Shown: positions 38,527 to 46,633 of the stretch, one piece after another
How the letters are laid out: each line of letters opens with the position of its first letter
Position numbering within the stretch: the stretch's first letter is position 1
From: Actinomycetota bacterium
GTDB taxonomy: Bacteria > Actinomycetota > Thermoleophilia > Miltoncostaeales > Miltoncostaeaceae
Length of the DNA stretch: 64,000 nt
Direction: 5' to 3'
Assembly: GCA_016870155.1 (NCBI GenBank)
Contig: VGCE01000007.1
Span: forward strand, 1 to 64,000
Notes under the pieces: model-generated
Seen by the model: the letters and a program-made list of their open reading frames with translations, nothing else
Told to the model about the DNA's origin: nothing
Database searches by the model: none
Translations under genes and position numbers: made by a program

Positions 38527-39717
38527 ATGTCCCCGAGCTACCAGGACCTCCTCGCGACGGCACGCGAGGTCATCCCCGAGGTGGAGCCCTCCGAGGTCGC
38601 CCCACGGGTGCAGGCCGGCGACGGCCCCCTCGTCATTGACGTCCGCGAGACCGCGGAATGGGACCAGGGCCACCTGCCCGGCGCGGTGCACATCCCGCGG
38701 GGGTTCCTCGAAAGCCGCGTCGCGGGCGCCGCGGGCAACCTCGAGCAGGAGCTGCTCATCTCGTGCGCCAGCGGCCAGCGCTCGCTGCTCGCCGCCAAGA
38801 CGCTCGCCGACATGGGTTACTCCAACGTCACCAGCCTCGCCGGCGGCTTCGCCCGCTGGAAGCAGAACAACTACCCCGTCGAGGTGCCGCGAACCCTCAG
38901 CCCGGCACAGCGCTCGCGCTACTCGCGCCATGTTTTGATCCCCGAGGTGGGGGAGGAGGGCCAGCTCACGCTGCTCGACAGCAAGGCCCTGCTCATCGGC
39001 GCCGGCGGCCTGGGCTCGCCCGCCGCCTACTACCTGGCCGCGGCCGGCGTGGGCACCATCGGGCTGGTGGACGACGACGAGGTGGACGAGAGCAACCTGC
39101 AGCGGCAGATCATCCACACCACCGAGCGCGTCGGCATGAACAAGGGCGAGAGCGCCCGCGAGGCCATCCGGGCGCTCAACCCCGAGGTGCAGGTGAACGT
39201 GCATCCCTTCCGCGTGAACCGCGACAACGTGCTCGACCTGCTCGAGGAGTACGACGTGGTGGTGGACGGCGCCGACAACTTCCCCACGCGCTACCTGCTG
39301 GCCGATGCCTCGCTCATGACCCGTACCCCGCTGGTGCACGCGAGCATCCTGCGGTTCGAGGGCCACGCGTCGGTGTTCAACCCGTACGAGGGTCCGTGCT
39401 ACCGGTGCCTGTTCCCCGAGCCGCCGCCGCCCGACCTCGCGCCCTCGTGCGGCGAGGCCGGCGTGCTCGGCGTGCTGTGCGGCGTGATGGGGAACATCCA
39501 GGCCACAGAGGCCATCAAGGTGCTGCTGGGAATGGGCGACACCCTCGCGGGCCGCCTGCTCATCTACGATGCCCTGGGCATGACCTTCACCGAGCTCAAG
39601 GTGCGGCGCGACCCCGACTGCCCGTCGTGCGGTCCTAATGCCGACCTGCAGTTGCGTGACTACGAGGCCTGGTGCGCCGGCATGGGCAGCCACGACCACG
39701 TCGGTGCCGCCGCGTGA
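38527..39717 (+). CDS. moeZ: MoeZ/MoeB-type sulfur-carrier activating enzyme with N-terminal rhodanese
   Basis: This enzyme adenylates the C-terminal glycine of CysO and converts it to a thiocarboxylate. It has 396 aa. Residues 20-115 are a rhodanese domain with active-site Cys80 in SCASGQRS. Residues 125-390 form the E1 domain: RYSRHVLIPEVG, LIGAGGLGSPAAYYLAAAGV, VDDDEVDESNLQRQIIH, and zinc cysteines in CYRCLFPEPPP and CPSCG. The usual MoeZ order is E1 then rhodanese; here it is reversed. ATG 38527 is preceded by AAAGAGG. The stop overlaps cysO by GTGA, so enzyme and carrier are coupled. Confidence 0.92.
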   Translation: MSPSYQDLLATAREVIPEVEPSEVAPRVQAGDGPLVIDVRETAEWDQGHLPGAVHIPRGFLESRVAGAAGNLEQELLISCASGQRSLLAAKTLADMGYSNVTSLAGGFARWKQNNYPVEVPRTLSPAQRSRYSRHVLIPEVGEEGQLTLLDSKALLIGAGGLGSPAAYYLAAAGVGTIGLVDDDEVDESNLQRQIIHTTERVGMNKGESAREAIRALNPEVQVNVHPFRVNRDNVLDLLEEYDVVVDGADNFPTRYLLADASLMTRTPLVHASILRFEGHASVFNPYEGPCYRCLFPEPPPPDLAPSCGEAGVLGVLCGVMGNIQATEAIKVLLGMGDTLAGRLLIYDALGMTFTELKVRRDPDCPSCGPNADLQLRDYEAWCAGMGSHDHVGAAA

Positions 39718-39992
39718 GCACCGTGAAGATCCCTCCGGTGCTCAGGCAGGCCGTGGGCGGCGAGCGCACCGTCGATGTGTCGGGCGCCACGGTGGGGGAG
39801 GTGCTCACCAACCTGTGCGACCAGCACCCGGCCGTGGGGGCGCAGATCCTCACGCCCGGCGGCGAGCTGCACAAGTACGTGAACGTCTACGTGAACGACG
39901 AGGACGCCCGACTGCTCGAGTGGACCGACACCCCGGTGGGTGCTGGCGACACCCTGATGATCCTCCCCGCCATGGCGGGAGGTGCCTCATGA
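39714..39992 (+). CDS. cysO: Sulfur-carrier protein CysO (ThiS/MoaD-like)
   Basis: This ubiquitin-fold carrier of 92 aa becomes a thiocarboxylate that CysM uses as sulfur donor for cysteine. It reads VKIPPVLRQAVGGERTVDV, then HKYVNVYVNDEDAR and LMILPAMAGG, closely following mycobacterial CysO. Unlike CysO of Mycobacterium, the Gly-Gly is not terminal: Ala-Ser follow before the stop. Processing may therefore be needed before activation. GTG 39714 overlaps the moeZ stop; the stop overlaps the cysM ATG (ATGA). Confidence 0.92.
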   Translation: MSTVKIPPVLRQAVGGERTVDVSGATVGEVLTNLCDQHPAVGAQILTPGGELHKYVNVYVNDEDARLLEWTDTPVGAGDTLMILPAMAGGAS

Positions 39993-40954
39993 GCCGCACC
40001 GGCCTGGAGGCCCCGCCGCAGGAGGTGTCGGAGGACATCGTGGCGTCCATCGGCGAGACGCCGCTCATCGATGTCTCGAGCCTGTCGCCCAACCCCGACG
40101 TGCGGATCCTCGCGAAGATGGAGAGCCACAACCCCACGGGCTCGATCAAGGACCGCACCGCCAAGAGCCTCATCGACGACGCCGAGGAGCGCGGGATCAT
40201 CCGCCCCGGCGACACCATCATGGAGCCGACGTCGGGCAACACGGGAATCTCGCTGGCCATGATCTCCCGGGTGCGCGGCTACAAGCTGGTGGCCGTGATG
40301 CCCGACAACGTCACCGAGGAGCGCCGGCGCCTGCTGCAGATCTACGGCGCCGAGATCGTGGAGAGCCCGGGCGAGACCGGATCGAACGGGTCGGTGGAGA
40401 TGGCCACGCGGCTGTCGGAGCAGGAGGGCATCCCGATGCTCTTCCAGTACGGCAACCCGGCCAACCCGCGCGCCCACTACGAGGGCACGGCCGCCGAGAT
40501 CGTGCGCGACTGCCCCGAGATCGACGTGTTCGTGGCGGGCCTGGGCACGGGCGGCACGCTCATGGGGTCGTCGCGCCGGTTCAAGGAGCATCGCGAGGAC
40601 ATCCAGATCATCGCGTGCGAGCCCATGCAGGGCGACCCGGTGAGCGGCCTGCGCAGCCTCGACGACGGCTTCATCCCGCCCATCCTCGACCTCTCGCAGC
40701 TCGACCGGAAGCTGCTCGTCGAGAACATGGACGCCATCGTGATGACCCGCCGGCTGGCCGACGAGCACGGAATCTTCGCGGGGGTGTCCAGCGGCGCGGT
40801 ATTCCACACCTGCGCGCGCGTGGCCACGGGCATGGACCAGGGCACGATCGTGGGCATCGTCTGCGACGGGGGCTGGAAGTACCTCTCGGCGGGCATCTGG
40901 ACCGACGAGATCGAGGCCGTCGAGGAGACCCTCGACAACGGCGTCTTCTGGTAG
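39989..40954 (+). CDS. cysM: O-phosphoserine/CysO-dependent cysteine synthase
   Basis: This PLP enzyme of 321 aa condenses an activated serine with CysO thiocarboxylate, giving a CysO-cysteine adduct. PLP lysine is in SHNPTGSIKDRTAKS near residue 52; EPTSGNTGISLAM near 82 and GLGTGGTLMGSSRRF near 190 bind substrate and phosphate. The neighbouring carrier and JAMM protease identify it as the CysM of the CysO pathway, which prefers O-phosphoserine, and not as a sulfide-using CysK. It overlaps cysO by ATGA. Confidence 0.92.
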   Translation: MSRTGLEAPPQEVSEDIVASIGETPLIDVSSLSPNPDVRILAKMESHNPTGSIKDRTAKSLIDDAEERGIIRPGDTIMEPTSGNTGISLAMISRVRGYKLVAVMPDNVTEERRRLLQIYGAEIVESPGETGSNGSVEMATRLSEQEGIPMLFQYGNPANPRAHYEGTAAEIVRDCPEIDVFVAGLGTGGTLMGSSRRFKEHREDIQIIACEPMQGDPVSGLRSLDDGFIPPILDLSQLDRKLLVENMDAIVMTRRLADEHGIFAGVSSGAVFHTCARVATGMDQGTIVGIVCDGGWKYLSAGIWTDEIEAVEETLDNGVFW

Positions 40955-40967
40955 CCGCACCGCAGCC

Positions 40968-41378
40968 GTGAAGATCCCCGAGGCGCTGGCCGAGCAGGTG
41001 ATCGCGCACGCCCGCGCGGAGTTCCCCAACGAGTGCTGCGGCCTCATCGCGGGCCACGGCGACATCGCCACCCGCGTGCTGCCCGCCACCAACGCCGAGG
41101 GCACGCCCTTCATGTACGTGATGGACCCGCGCGAGCAGATGCAGCTGATGGACGCCATCGACGACGTCGGCGAGGACCTGGTGGCCATTTACCACTCGCA
41201 CACCCGGTCGGCCGCGTACCCATCGACGACCGACGTGGACCTGGCGTTCTTCGACCAGCCGCTCTACGTCATCGTGTCGCTGCAGGATGACCAGCAGCCG
41301 GTGATCCGTGCCTTCCGCCTGGCGCGCTCGGCGCCGGAGGGCGAGCAGATCACCGAGGAGCCGGTCGAGATCGCCTAG
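40968..41378 (+). CDS. mec: Mec+ JAMM metalloprotease, CysO-cysteine hydrolase
   Basis: This zinc isopeptidase of 136 aa releases cysteine from CysO-Cys. The JAMM motif is complete: the Glu in FPNECCGLIAGH near residue 22 and HSHTRSAAYPSTTD near 76-89, i.e. HxH, seven residues, SxxD. It might also trim the two extra residues of CysO. GTG start 13 nt after cysM. The TAG stop shares CTAG with the carbonic anhydrase stop on the other strand. Confidence 0.92.
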   Translation: MKIPEALAEQVIAHARAEFPNECCGLIAGHGDIATRVLPATNAEGTPFMYVMDPREQMQLMDAIDDVGEDLVAIYHSHTRSAAYPSTTDVDLAFFDQPLYVIVSLQDDQQPVIRAFRLARSAPEGEQITEEPVEIA

Positions 41379-41869
41379 GCCTCCACCTCGGCGATCCTGC
41401 CGGTCTTCACGTCGTAGATGAACCCCCGCACGCTGTCGGTGTAGGGGATGAAGGGGCTGGTGCGCACCCTGCGCATTGACATGCGCAGGTCCTCCTCGGT
41501 GTCGGCGAAGGTCTCGACGGCCCAGGTGGGGCGGATACCCGTCTCGTTGTGCAGCGAGCGCAGCAGCTCGTCGTCGGTGAACCGCAGCATTCCGCAGTCG
41601 GTGTGGTGGATGAGGATGATCTCGCGCGTGCCCAGGAACCTCTGCGAGATGACCAGCGAGCGGATCATGTCGTCGGTCACGGTGCCGCCGGCGTTGCGCA
41701 TGAAGTGCGCCTCGCCCGGGCGCAGGCCGAGCAGGGCCGGGGGGTCCAGGCGGGAGTCCATGCAGGCGACCACGGCCAGCCTGAGCGTGGGTTCCACGCC
41801 CAGGTCGCCCTGCGTGAACGACGCGGCCCATTCCTCGGAGTGCCGCAGCAGGTCATCGGTGGCGCTCAT
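41375..41869 (-). CDS. Beta-class carbonic anhydrase
   Basis: This zinc enzyme of 164 aa interconverts CO2 and bicarbonate. Ligands are in VACMDSRLDP (Cys36, with the Asp38-Arg40 dyad) and HHTDCGMLRF (His and Cys near 88-92). This short type is common in actinobacteria. ATG 41869 has GAGG 5-8 nt upstream. It lies directly downstream of a decayed sbtA bicarbonate transporter gene, and together they may once have supplied bicarbonate for carboxylases. Confidence 0.93.
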   Translation of the reverse strand: MSATDDLLRHSEEWAASFTQGDLGVEPTLRLAVVACMDSRLDPPALLGLRPGEAHFMRNAGGTVTDDMIRSLVISQRFLGTREIILIHHTDCGMLRFTDDELLRSLHNETGIRPTWAVETFADTEEDLRMSMRRVRTSPFIPYTDSVRGFIYDVKTGRIAEVEA

Positions 41870-41897
41870 GCCTCAATAATGCATTCTTTGCGCGGCG

Positions 41898-42478
41898 CTA
41901 GCCGCCCACGGCCTGCGCGAACCAGTGGAAGAGGGGTATCCCCACGATGAGGTTGAAGGGGAAGGTGACGCCCAGCGCAGCGGTGAGGTAGAGCGCCGGG
42001 TCGGCGTCGGGCAGCGCGATGCGCACCGCCGCCGGTGCCGCGATGTACGACGCGCTCGTGGCCACGACGCCCAGCACCGCGGCCCCGCCGATGGACAGCC
42101 CCGCCGCGTTGCCGAGCAGCACCCCGAGCGAGCCGTTGATGAGGGGCACCACGATGCCCACCACCAACAGGCGCGAGCCGTACTGGCGCAGCCCGGTCGC
42201 CCGGCGCACCACGGTGACGCCGAGGTCGATGAGGAAGAGCGTGAGCGCGCCGAAGAAGAGGTCGTTGAAGAAATGGTCCACCAGCTCCATGCGCTGCGAG
42301 CTGGCGATCCACCCGATGAGAAGGCCCCCGGCGAGCAGCACGATGCTGCGCCCGCGCAGGGCCCCGCGCAGCGCGCCGGTCCAGCCCTGGCGCGCCTGCT
42401 GACCTGGTCGGCGGCGAGGATGAACGCCAAGATCGCCGGCGACGCGAGGGTGCTGGCCAGCAGATCCATCGAAGACAC
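41898..42478 (-). pseudogene. Decayed bicarbonate transporter SbtA
   Basis: The first about 22 codons (GTG SSMDLLASTLASPAILAFILA) match the start of the first SbtA helix. The frame then leaves any similarity, and the C-terminal half reappears in another frame: ARQGWTGALRGALRGRS, LIGWIASSQ, ALTLFLIDLGVTVVRR, AAVLGVVATSASYIAAPAA and ALYLTAALGVTFPFN. Total length corresponds to about 193 codons against some 320-370 in intact SbtA. An internal deletion of over 100 codons plus a frameshift fits best. The promoter TAGCCT remains 6 nt before the GTG. Confidence 0.78.
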
Positions 42479-42487
42479 GCGCGCAGG

Positions 42488-44212
42488 CTAGCCGCGCGAA
42501 GTCACGGCGCCCTCCTCCTCGGCGTTGGTGGCGGCGCTGCTGCGGCGCACGCGCCTGCGGCTCGCGGGCTTCTCGTCGTCCGCGGCGTCGTCGGCCTTGG
42601 CGCTAGCCTTGGCGCTGGCCCTGGTGCCGGCCCTGGCAGGGGCATCCTCAGCCGTCGCCTCGGCGGCGTCCTCGGCAGGAGCCTCCTCGTCGGCCTTCTT
42701 GCGCGTGGTGCGCCTGCGCTTGGGCTTCTCCTCCTCGGCGGGCTCCTCGGCCGTCGCCTCGGCGGCGTCCTCGGCAGGAGCCTCCTCGTCGGCCTTCTTG
42801 CGCGTGGTGCGCCTGCGCTTGGGCTTCTCCTCCTCGGCGGGCTCCTCGGCCGTCGCCTCGGCGGCGTCCTCGGCAGGAGCCTCCTCGTCGGCCTTCTTGC
42901 GCGTGGTGCGCCTGCGCTTGGGCTTCTCCTCCTCGGCGGGGGTGGCCTCGGCCTCCACCTGCTCCTCGGGCGTCGGGGTCTCGCCGATCACGGCGAGGCC
43001 GGCCTCGCTGGCCTCCTCGGCCGCGGCGTCCTCGTCGGCGATCGCCTCGAGGTCGTCCGGCGTGGGCTCCGCCTCGGTGCCGGCGTCGGCCGACGCGCGG
43101 CGGCGCCTGCGACGCGTGCTGCGCGCGGGCGGGGCGTCGGGGTCGTCTGCCTCGATGCCCGCGGCCTGCACCTCGGCCTCCACCTCGGGGGTGAGCAGCA
43201 CCATGTCCTCGTAGGTGATGGGCTCGTCGAGCGAGGGCAGCTGGCCCAGGTCGGCATCGGGTGTCGGCGTGACGAACACCTCGAAGATGTCAGCGCCCTG
43301 TGCCGCGGCTTCCGCGGCCGCCTCGGCGCGCGAGCGTCCCTCCGCGACCGATGCGCCGGTGGCAGCCGGAGCCGCCTCGGCCGACGACCCGCCGCGACCG
43401 CGACCACCGCGCCTGCGCCGCCGCCTGGCGTCACCGGCGTCGTCCCCATCGCCCTCGCCGCCGCTCGTGACGGTGAGGGTGGCCGTGGACTCGCTGGTCG
43501 ACACCCGGTAGGTGCCGCTTCGCGGATCGGTCTGCAGGGTTATCCCGGCCTGGTTGGACGACGCCTCGAGGAACTTGCTGAACGTCGAGTAGCCCAGGGT
43601 GTTCTCGTCGAATGCCGGGTCCTTGCGGCGCATGGCGTCCTTCACCACGCTGGCGAGCGGAAGCTCCACGCCCTCGCGCAGCAGGGCCATGAGCGACTCC
43701 TGCAGCAGGGCGATGGGGTCCATGCGCGTCCCGCCGCGGCTGCGGCGGGATGACGACGCGATGCTGTCGTAGTAGATGAACTCGTCGCAGTTGGCGATGA
43801 GGAGCTCGCTGGAGCTCTCGCGGTTGCCCACGCCGATCACGCGCTTGTTGAGCTCGCGCAGCTTGCCGACCAACGGCGTGAAGTCGCTGTCGCCGGACAC
43901 GATGACGAAGTTGTCCAGGTGTTCGCGCGAGAACGCGAGCTCCATGGCGTCCACCGCCAGCTTGATGTCGGCGCGGTTCTTCGCGCCCTCGCGCGCCGAG
44001 GGCATCTCGATGAGCTCGAGCCCGGCGTTCTGCAGGTCTATCTTCGCCTCGCGGTAGCGGCTCCAGTCCGCGTACGCGCGCTTGACGACCACGCGGCCCT
44101 TCTCCGCAAGTCGGCTCAGGACGAGGTTGATGTCGAAGTCGCCCCGGGACTTGGCGCCAGGTCGCGCCATGTTCTCGAAGTCGACCAGCACGGCGAGCAC
44201 GTGCTGTGCCAT
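42488..44212 (-). CDS. NYN-domain RNase with LOTUS domain and repeated acidic/basic tail
   Basis: This 574-aa protein has an N-terminal NYN (PIN-like) nuclease domain at about 1-150: LVDFENM near residue 9, KNRADIKLAVDAME near 75 and VSGDSDFTPLVGKLR near 100 give the acidic metal site. An OST-HTH/LOTUS domain follows at about 165-245 (ALLQESLMALLREGVELPL, GYSTFSKFLEAS). The C-terminal 320 residues are low complexity, with RRRRRGGRGRGG and three 33-aa repeats of EEKPKRRRTTRKK plus Ala/Glu-rich sequence. It is probably an RNA-binding nuclease. ATG 44212 has GGAGG upstream. The stop TAG is also the first half of the sbtA -10 box. Confidence 0.88.
   Translation of the reverse strand: MAQHVLAVLVDFENMARPGAKSRGDFDINLVLSRLAEKGRVVVKRAYADWSRYREAKIDLQNAGLELIEMPSAREGAKNRADIKLAVDAMELAFSREHLDNFVIVSGDSDFTPLVGKLRELNKRVIGVGNRESSSELLIANCDEFIYYDSIASSSRRSRGGTRMDPIALLQESLMALLREGVELPLASVVKDAMRRKDPAFDENTLGYSTFSKFLEASSNQAGITLQTDPRSGTYRVSTSESTATLTVTSGGEGDGDDAGDARRRRRRGGRGRGGSSAEAAPAATGASVAEGRSRAEAAAEAAAQGADIFEVFVTPTPDADLGQLPSLDEPITYEDMVLLTPEVEAEVQAAGIEADDPDAPPARSTRRRRRRASADAGTEAEPTPDDLEAIADEDAAAEEASEAGLAVIGETPTPEEQVEAEATPAEEEKPKRRRTTRKKADEEAPAEDAAEATAEEPAEEEKPKRRRTTRKKADEEAPAEDAAEATAEEPAEEEKPKRRRTTRKKADEEAPAEDAAEATAEDAPARAGTRASAKASAKADDAADDEKPASRRRVRRSSAATNAEEEGAVTSRG
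42651..42938 (-). repeat. 99-bp tandem repeat, about 2.9 copies, within the NYN-LOTUS gene
   Basis: Copies begin at 42651, 42750 and 42849 and are nearly identical at DNA level. Each encodes 33 aa with KPKRRRTTRKKADEEAPAED as core. Near-identity at the DNA level suggests recent expansion by slippage or unequal crossing-over. Confidence 0.9.
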
Positions 44213-44443
44213 GTGGGTGCCTCCAGTGAATTGTCGGTGCCCCTCGAGCGGGGGCTGGTCATGCGGCCCAGTGGCCACGTTCCCGCCCGTGGGCAGGAAG
44301 CGAAAGTCACCGTAGCAGCATCGCTCCGTTCCCCCGGGTGCCGGGCCTCGTCATTCCGTAAACTCACGTCGGTCCGGGACGAGTCCGGTTACCCGCAGGG
44401 CCAGTCGGGCCCTGGAAGCCACCAGATGAAGGAAAGGCGTCGC
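44213..44443. promoter_or_regulatory. Divergent region, NYN-LOTUS / citrate synthase
   Basis: This 230-bp gap has no gene. TACGGT (reverse, near 44311) may be the -10 box for the NYN gene, and TAAACT (about 44358) for citrate synthase, giving a leader of roughly 75 nt. AAGGAAAGG precedes the citrate synthase ATG. Confidence 0.4.
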
Positions 44444-45733
44444 ATGTCGACAGATGCCCAAGACGGAACCCTCACCGTCACCGATAACCGGACCGGTCAG
44501 ACCTACGAGTTCGCGATCACCGACGGCACCATCCGTGCCACGGAACTGCGCAATATCAGGGTCTCCGACGACGACTTCGGCCTGATGACCTACGACCCGG
44601 CGTTCATGAACACCGCGTCGTGTCGCAGCGCCATCACCTACCTCGATGGCGACAACGGCGTGCTGCGCTACCGCGGCTACCCCATCGAGCAGCTGGCCGA
44701 GAAGAGCACCTTCCTCGAGGTGGCGTGGCTGCTCATCCACGGCGATCTGCCCACCAAGGCCGAGCTCGACGCATTCACCGGGGACATCGCCGACCGCATG
44801 GGCGTGGACCCCTCGGTGGAGGCCGCCATCACGTCCTATCGCAAGGACGCCCACCCCATGGGCGTGCTCGAGGCCGGCTTCGGCCAGCTCTCCACGCTCT
44901 ACCCCGAGGCCAAGGAGATCGAGAGCGACCCCGAGCGCATGGACGCGCTCTACAACACTATCGCGAAGATGCCGACCATCGGCGGCGTGGCCTTCCGGCA
45001 CAACCAGGGCCAGGACCCCGTGGCGCCGGACCCCTCGATCGACTACCCCACCAACATCCTCAAGATGTTCTTCGGGGCCGATTACGACCCCGATCCGCGC
45101 CTCGTGCGGGCATTGGACATCCTGCTCATCCTCCACGCCGACCACGAGCAGAACTGCAGCACCTCAACGGTGCGCAGCGTGGGCTCGTCGCAGGTCGACC
45201 CGTACTCGGCCGTGGCCGCGGGCGTGGCCGCCCTCTACGGCCCGCTGCACGGCGGCGCCAACGAGGCCGTTCTGGTGATGCTGCGCGAGATCGGCTCCAA
45301 GGCCAACGTCCCCGAGTTCGTCGAGAAGGTGAAGAACCGCGAGGCGCTGCTCATGGGCTTCGGCCACCGCGTCTACAAGAACTACGACCCGCGGGCCACC
45401 ATCATCAAGAAGGCCTGCGACGACGTGTTCGAGGTCACGGGCGTCAACCCGCTGCTCGAGATCGCCGTCGAGCTCGAGTCGGTCGCCCTCAACGACGAGT
45501 TCTTCATCCAGCGCAAGCTCTACCCGAACGTCGACTTCTACTCGGGCCTCATCTACGAGGCGCTGGGCATCCCATCGGAGATGTTCACGGTCATGTTCGC
45601 CATCGGCCGCGCCCCGGGCTGGGTCGCGCAGTGGCTCGAGATGATCAATGACAAGGAGCAGAAGATCTCGCGTCCGCGCCAGGTGTACGTGGGCCCGGAC
45701 GAGCGCGACTACGTCGACATCGGCGCGCGCTGA
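44444..45733 (+). CDS. gltA: Citrate synthase
   Basis: This enzyme condenses acetyl-CoA with oxaloacetate, the TCA-cycle entry step. The 429-aa length fits the type II (NADH-regulated or hexameric) group. Catalytic residues lie in LHADHEQNCSTSTVR near residue 230, PLHGGANEAVL near 268 and GFGHRVYKNYDPRA near 308, with Asp in YPNVDFYSGL near 365. ATG 44444 has AAGGAAAGG upstream; an in-frame ATG at 44426 is a weaker choice. The next gene starts 1 nt after the stop. Confidence 0.96.
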   Translation: MSTDAQDGTLTVTDNRTGQTYEFAITDGTIRATELRNIRVSDDDFGLMTYDPAFMNTASCRSAITYLDGDNGVLRYRGYPIEQLAEKSTFLEVAWLLIHGDLPTKAELDAFTGDIADRMGVDPSVEAAITSYRKDAHPMGVLEAGFGQLSTLYPEAKEIESDPERMDALYNTIAKMPTIGGVAFRHNQGQDPVAPDPSIDYPTNILKMFFGADYDPDPRLVRALDILLILHADHEQNCSTSTVRSVGSSQVDPYSAVAAGVAALYGPLHGGANEAVLVMLREIGSKANVPEFVEKVKNREALLMGFGHRVYKNYDPRATIIKKACDDVFEVTGVNPLLEIAVELESVALNDEFFIQRKLYPNVDFYSGLIYEALGIPSEMFTVMFAIGRAPGWVAQWLEMINDKEQKISRPRQVYVGPDERDYVDIGAR

Positions 45734-45734
45734 C

Positions 45735-46136
45735 GTGGGCGAGGAGCAGGCCACAGGTAATGCCCCCGACATGGGTGCCTGGGCAAAGATCATCGACGCG
45801 ATCGAGGATGCCGTGCCGCCCGAGTGGAGCCGCTTCGCGCGCGAGAACAGCGACACCTCGTGGATGCGGGCCATGCTGCTGCTCGACGCCCACGACCGGC
45901 TCGGCAGCCCCACGCCCACGGAGCACGTGTCGCACACGCTGCACCACCTCGCGCTGTCCAACCAGCGCGACGGCGAGGCCAAGGGCTGGGAGATGCTGTT
46001 CGAGAAGCGTCGCGAGGAGCGTCGGCAGATGCTGCTGCTCATCGAGGAGAAGGGGCCGCTGGTGCTCGACGGCGAGCCCCTCGAACTGTTCCACCGGTCC
46101 ATCGTGCCGATGGTCATCAGCGCCCCGAAGGCCTAG
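45735..46136 (+). CDS. Helical cytosolic protein, unknown function
   Basis: This 133-aa, charged, mostly helical protein follows citrate synthase at once (GTG one base after its stop), so the two are co-expressed. Features include WSRFARENSDTSWMRAMLLL and EHVSHTLHHLALSNQRDGEAKGW, with several conserved-looking Trp and His, but no family is recognised. The stop shares CTAG with the sixA stop on the other strand. An ATG at 45771 is an alternative start. Confidence 0.65.
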   Translation: MGEEQATGNAPDMGAWAKIIDAIEDAVPPEWSRFARENSDTSWMRAMLLLDAHDRLGSPTPTEHVSHTLHHLALSNQRDGEAKGWEMLFEKRREERRQMLLLIEEKGPLVLDGEPLELFHRSIVPMVISAPKA

Positions 46137-46633
46137 GGCGCGCTCTGCGAATGCGGTTCGGCCGCCGCGCGCAGCACGCGCGGCGGCAGCACGGCCACCA
46201 GGCGACCTGCGCCCAGGCGCGGCGCCTGGAGTTCCACCACGGCGGCTCCGGGTCTCTTGAAGCCGATCTGGCCGCACCCGGTGAGGTCGGCCAGCGCATA
46301 GGTGAGCCCGGGCTGGTGCGTGCACGCGAGCAGCGTGAGGGCTTCGGGGTTCTCGATGATCACCTCGATCAGGTCGGATGCGCTCATGCCGGGCGCCAGT
46401 CGCAGGTCGTCCTCCAACGGGCAGCGCGCCGCGCCGGCCACGAGCTCGGCGGTCTGCCGGCAGCGCACCAGCGGGCTGGTCAGCACCAGGTCGGGTCGCA
46501 TCCCCAGCGCCACCAGCCCCTGGGCGGCCAGGCCGGCGCGCTCGAGGCCCTCGGGCGTGAGGCGGCGCGCGGCCTCGCCACCGGGGTTGTCGTCCTCGGC
46601 CACGCCGTGGCGCATGAGCACGAGGGTGGTCAT
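46133..46633 (-). CDS. SixA-like histidine phosphatase
   Basis: This 166-aa phosphohistidine phosphatase has the catalytic LVLMRHGVAEDD at residues 4-15 (RHG), a second Arg in TSPLVRCRQTAEL near 54, and the final His in ACTHQPGLTYAL near 106. This short form is the SixA group, which dephosphorylates HPt or PTS domains; the target here is unknown. The ATG overlaps the copC-copD stop (ATGA). Confidence 0.87.
   Translation of the reverse strand: MTTLVLMRHGVAEDDNPGGEAARRLTPEGLERAGLAAQGLVALGMRPDLVLTSPLVRCRQTAELVAGAARCPLEDDLRLAPGMSASDLIEVIIENPEALTLLACTHQPGLTYALADLTGCGQIGFKRPGAAVVELQAPRLGAGRLVAVLPPRVLRAAAEPHSQSAP

Noticed and set aside
30822-38938. Long plus-strand frames over the radical SAM gene (30822-32573) and over rarA (36899-38938)
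   Set aside because: They read as His/Val/Arg-rich shadows of the opposite strand. Only the part after 38527 of the second is real (moeZ), and it has a proper start there.
42651-42938. Tandem 99-bp repeats as a possible CRISPR array
   Set aside because: Units are head to tail without unique spacers, are in frame and encode a protein tail.
43919-44443. Upstream in-frame extension of citrate synthase by about 175 codons
   Set aside because: Family N-terminus and ribosome site fit ATG 44444; the extension overlaps the NYN gene and has no homology pattern.
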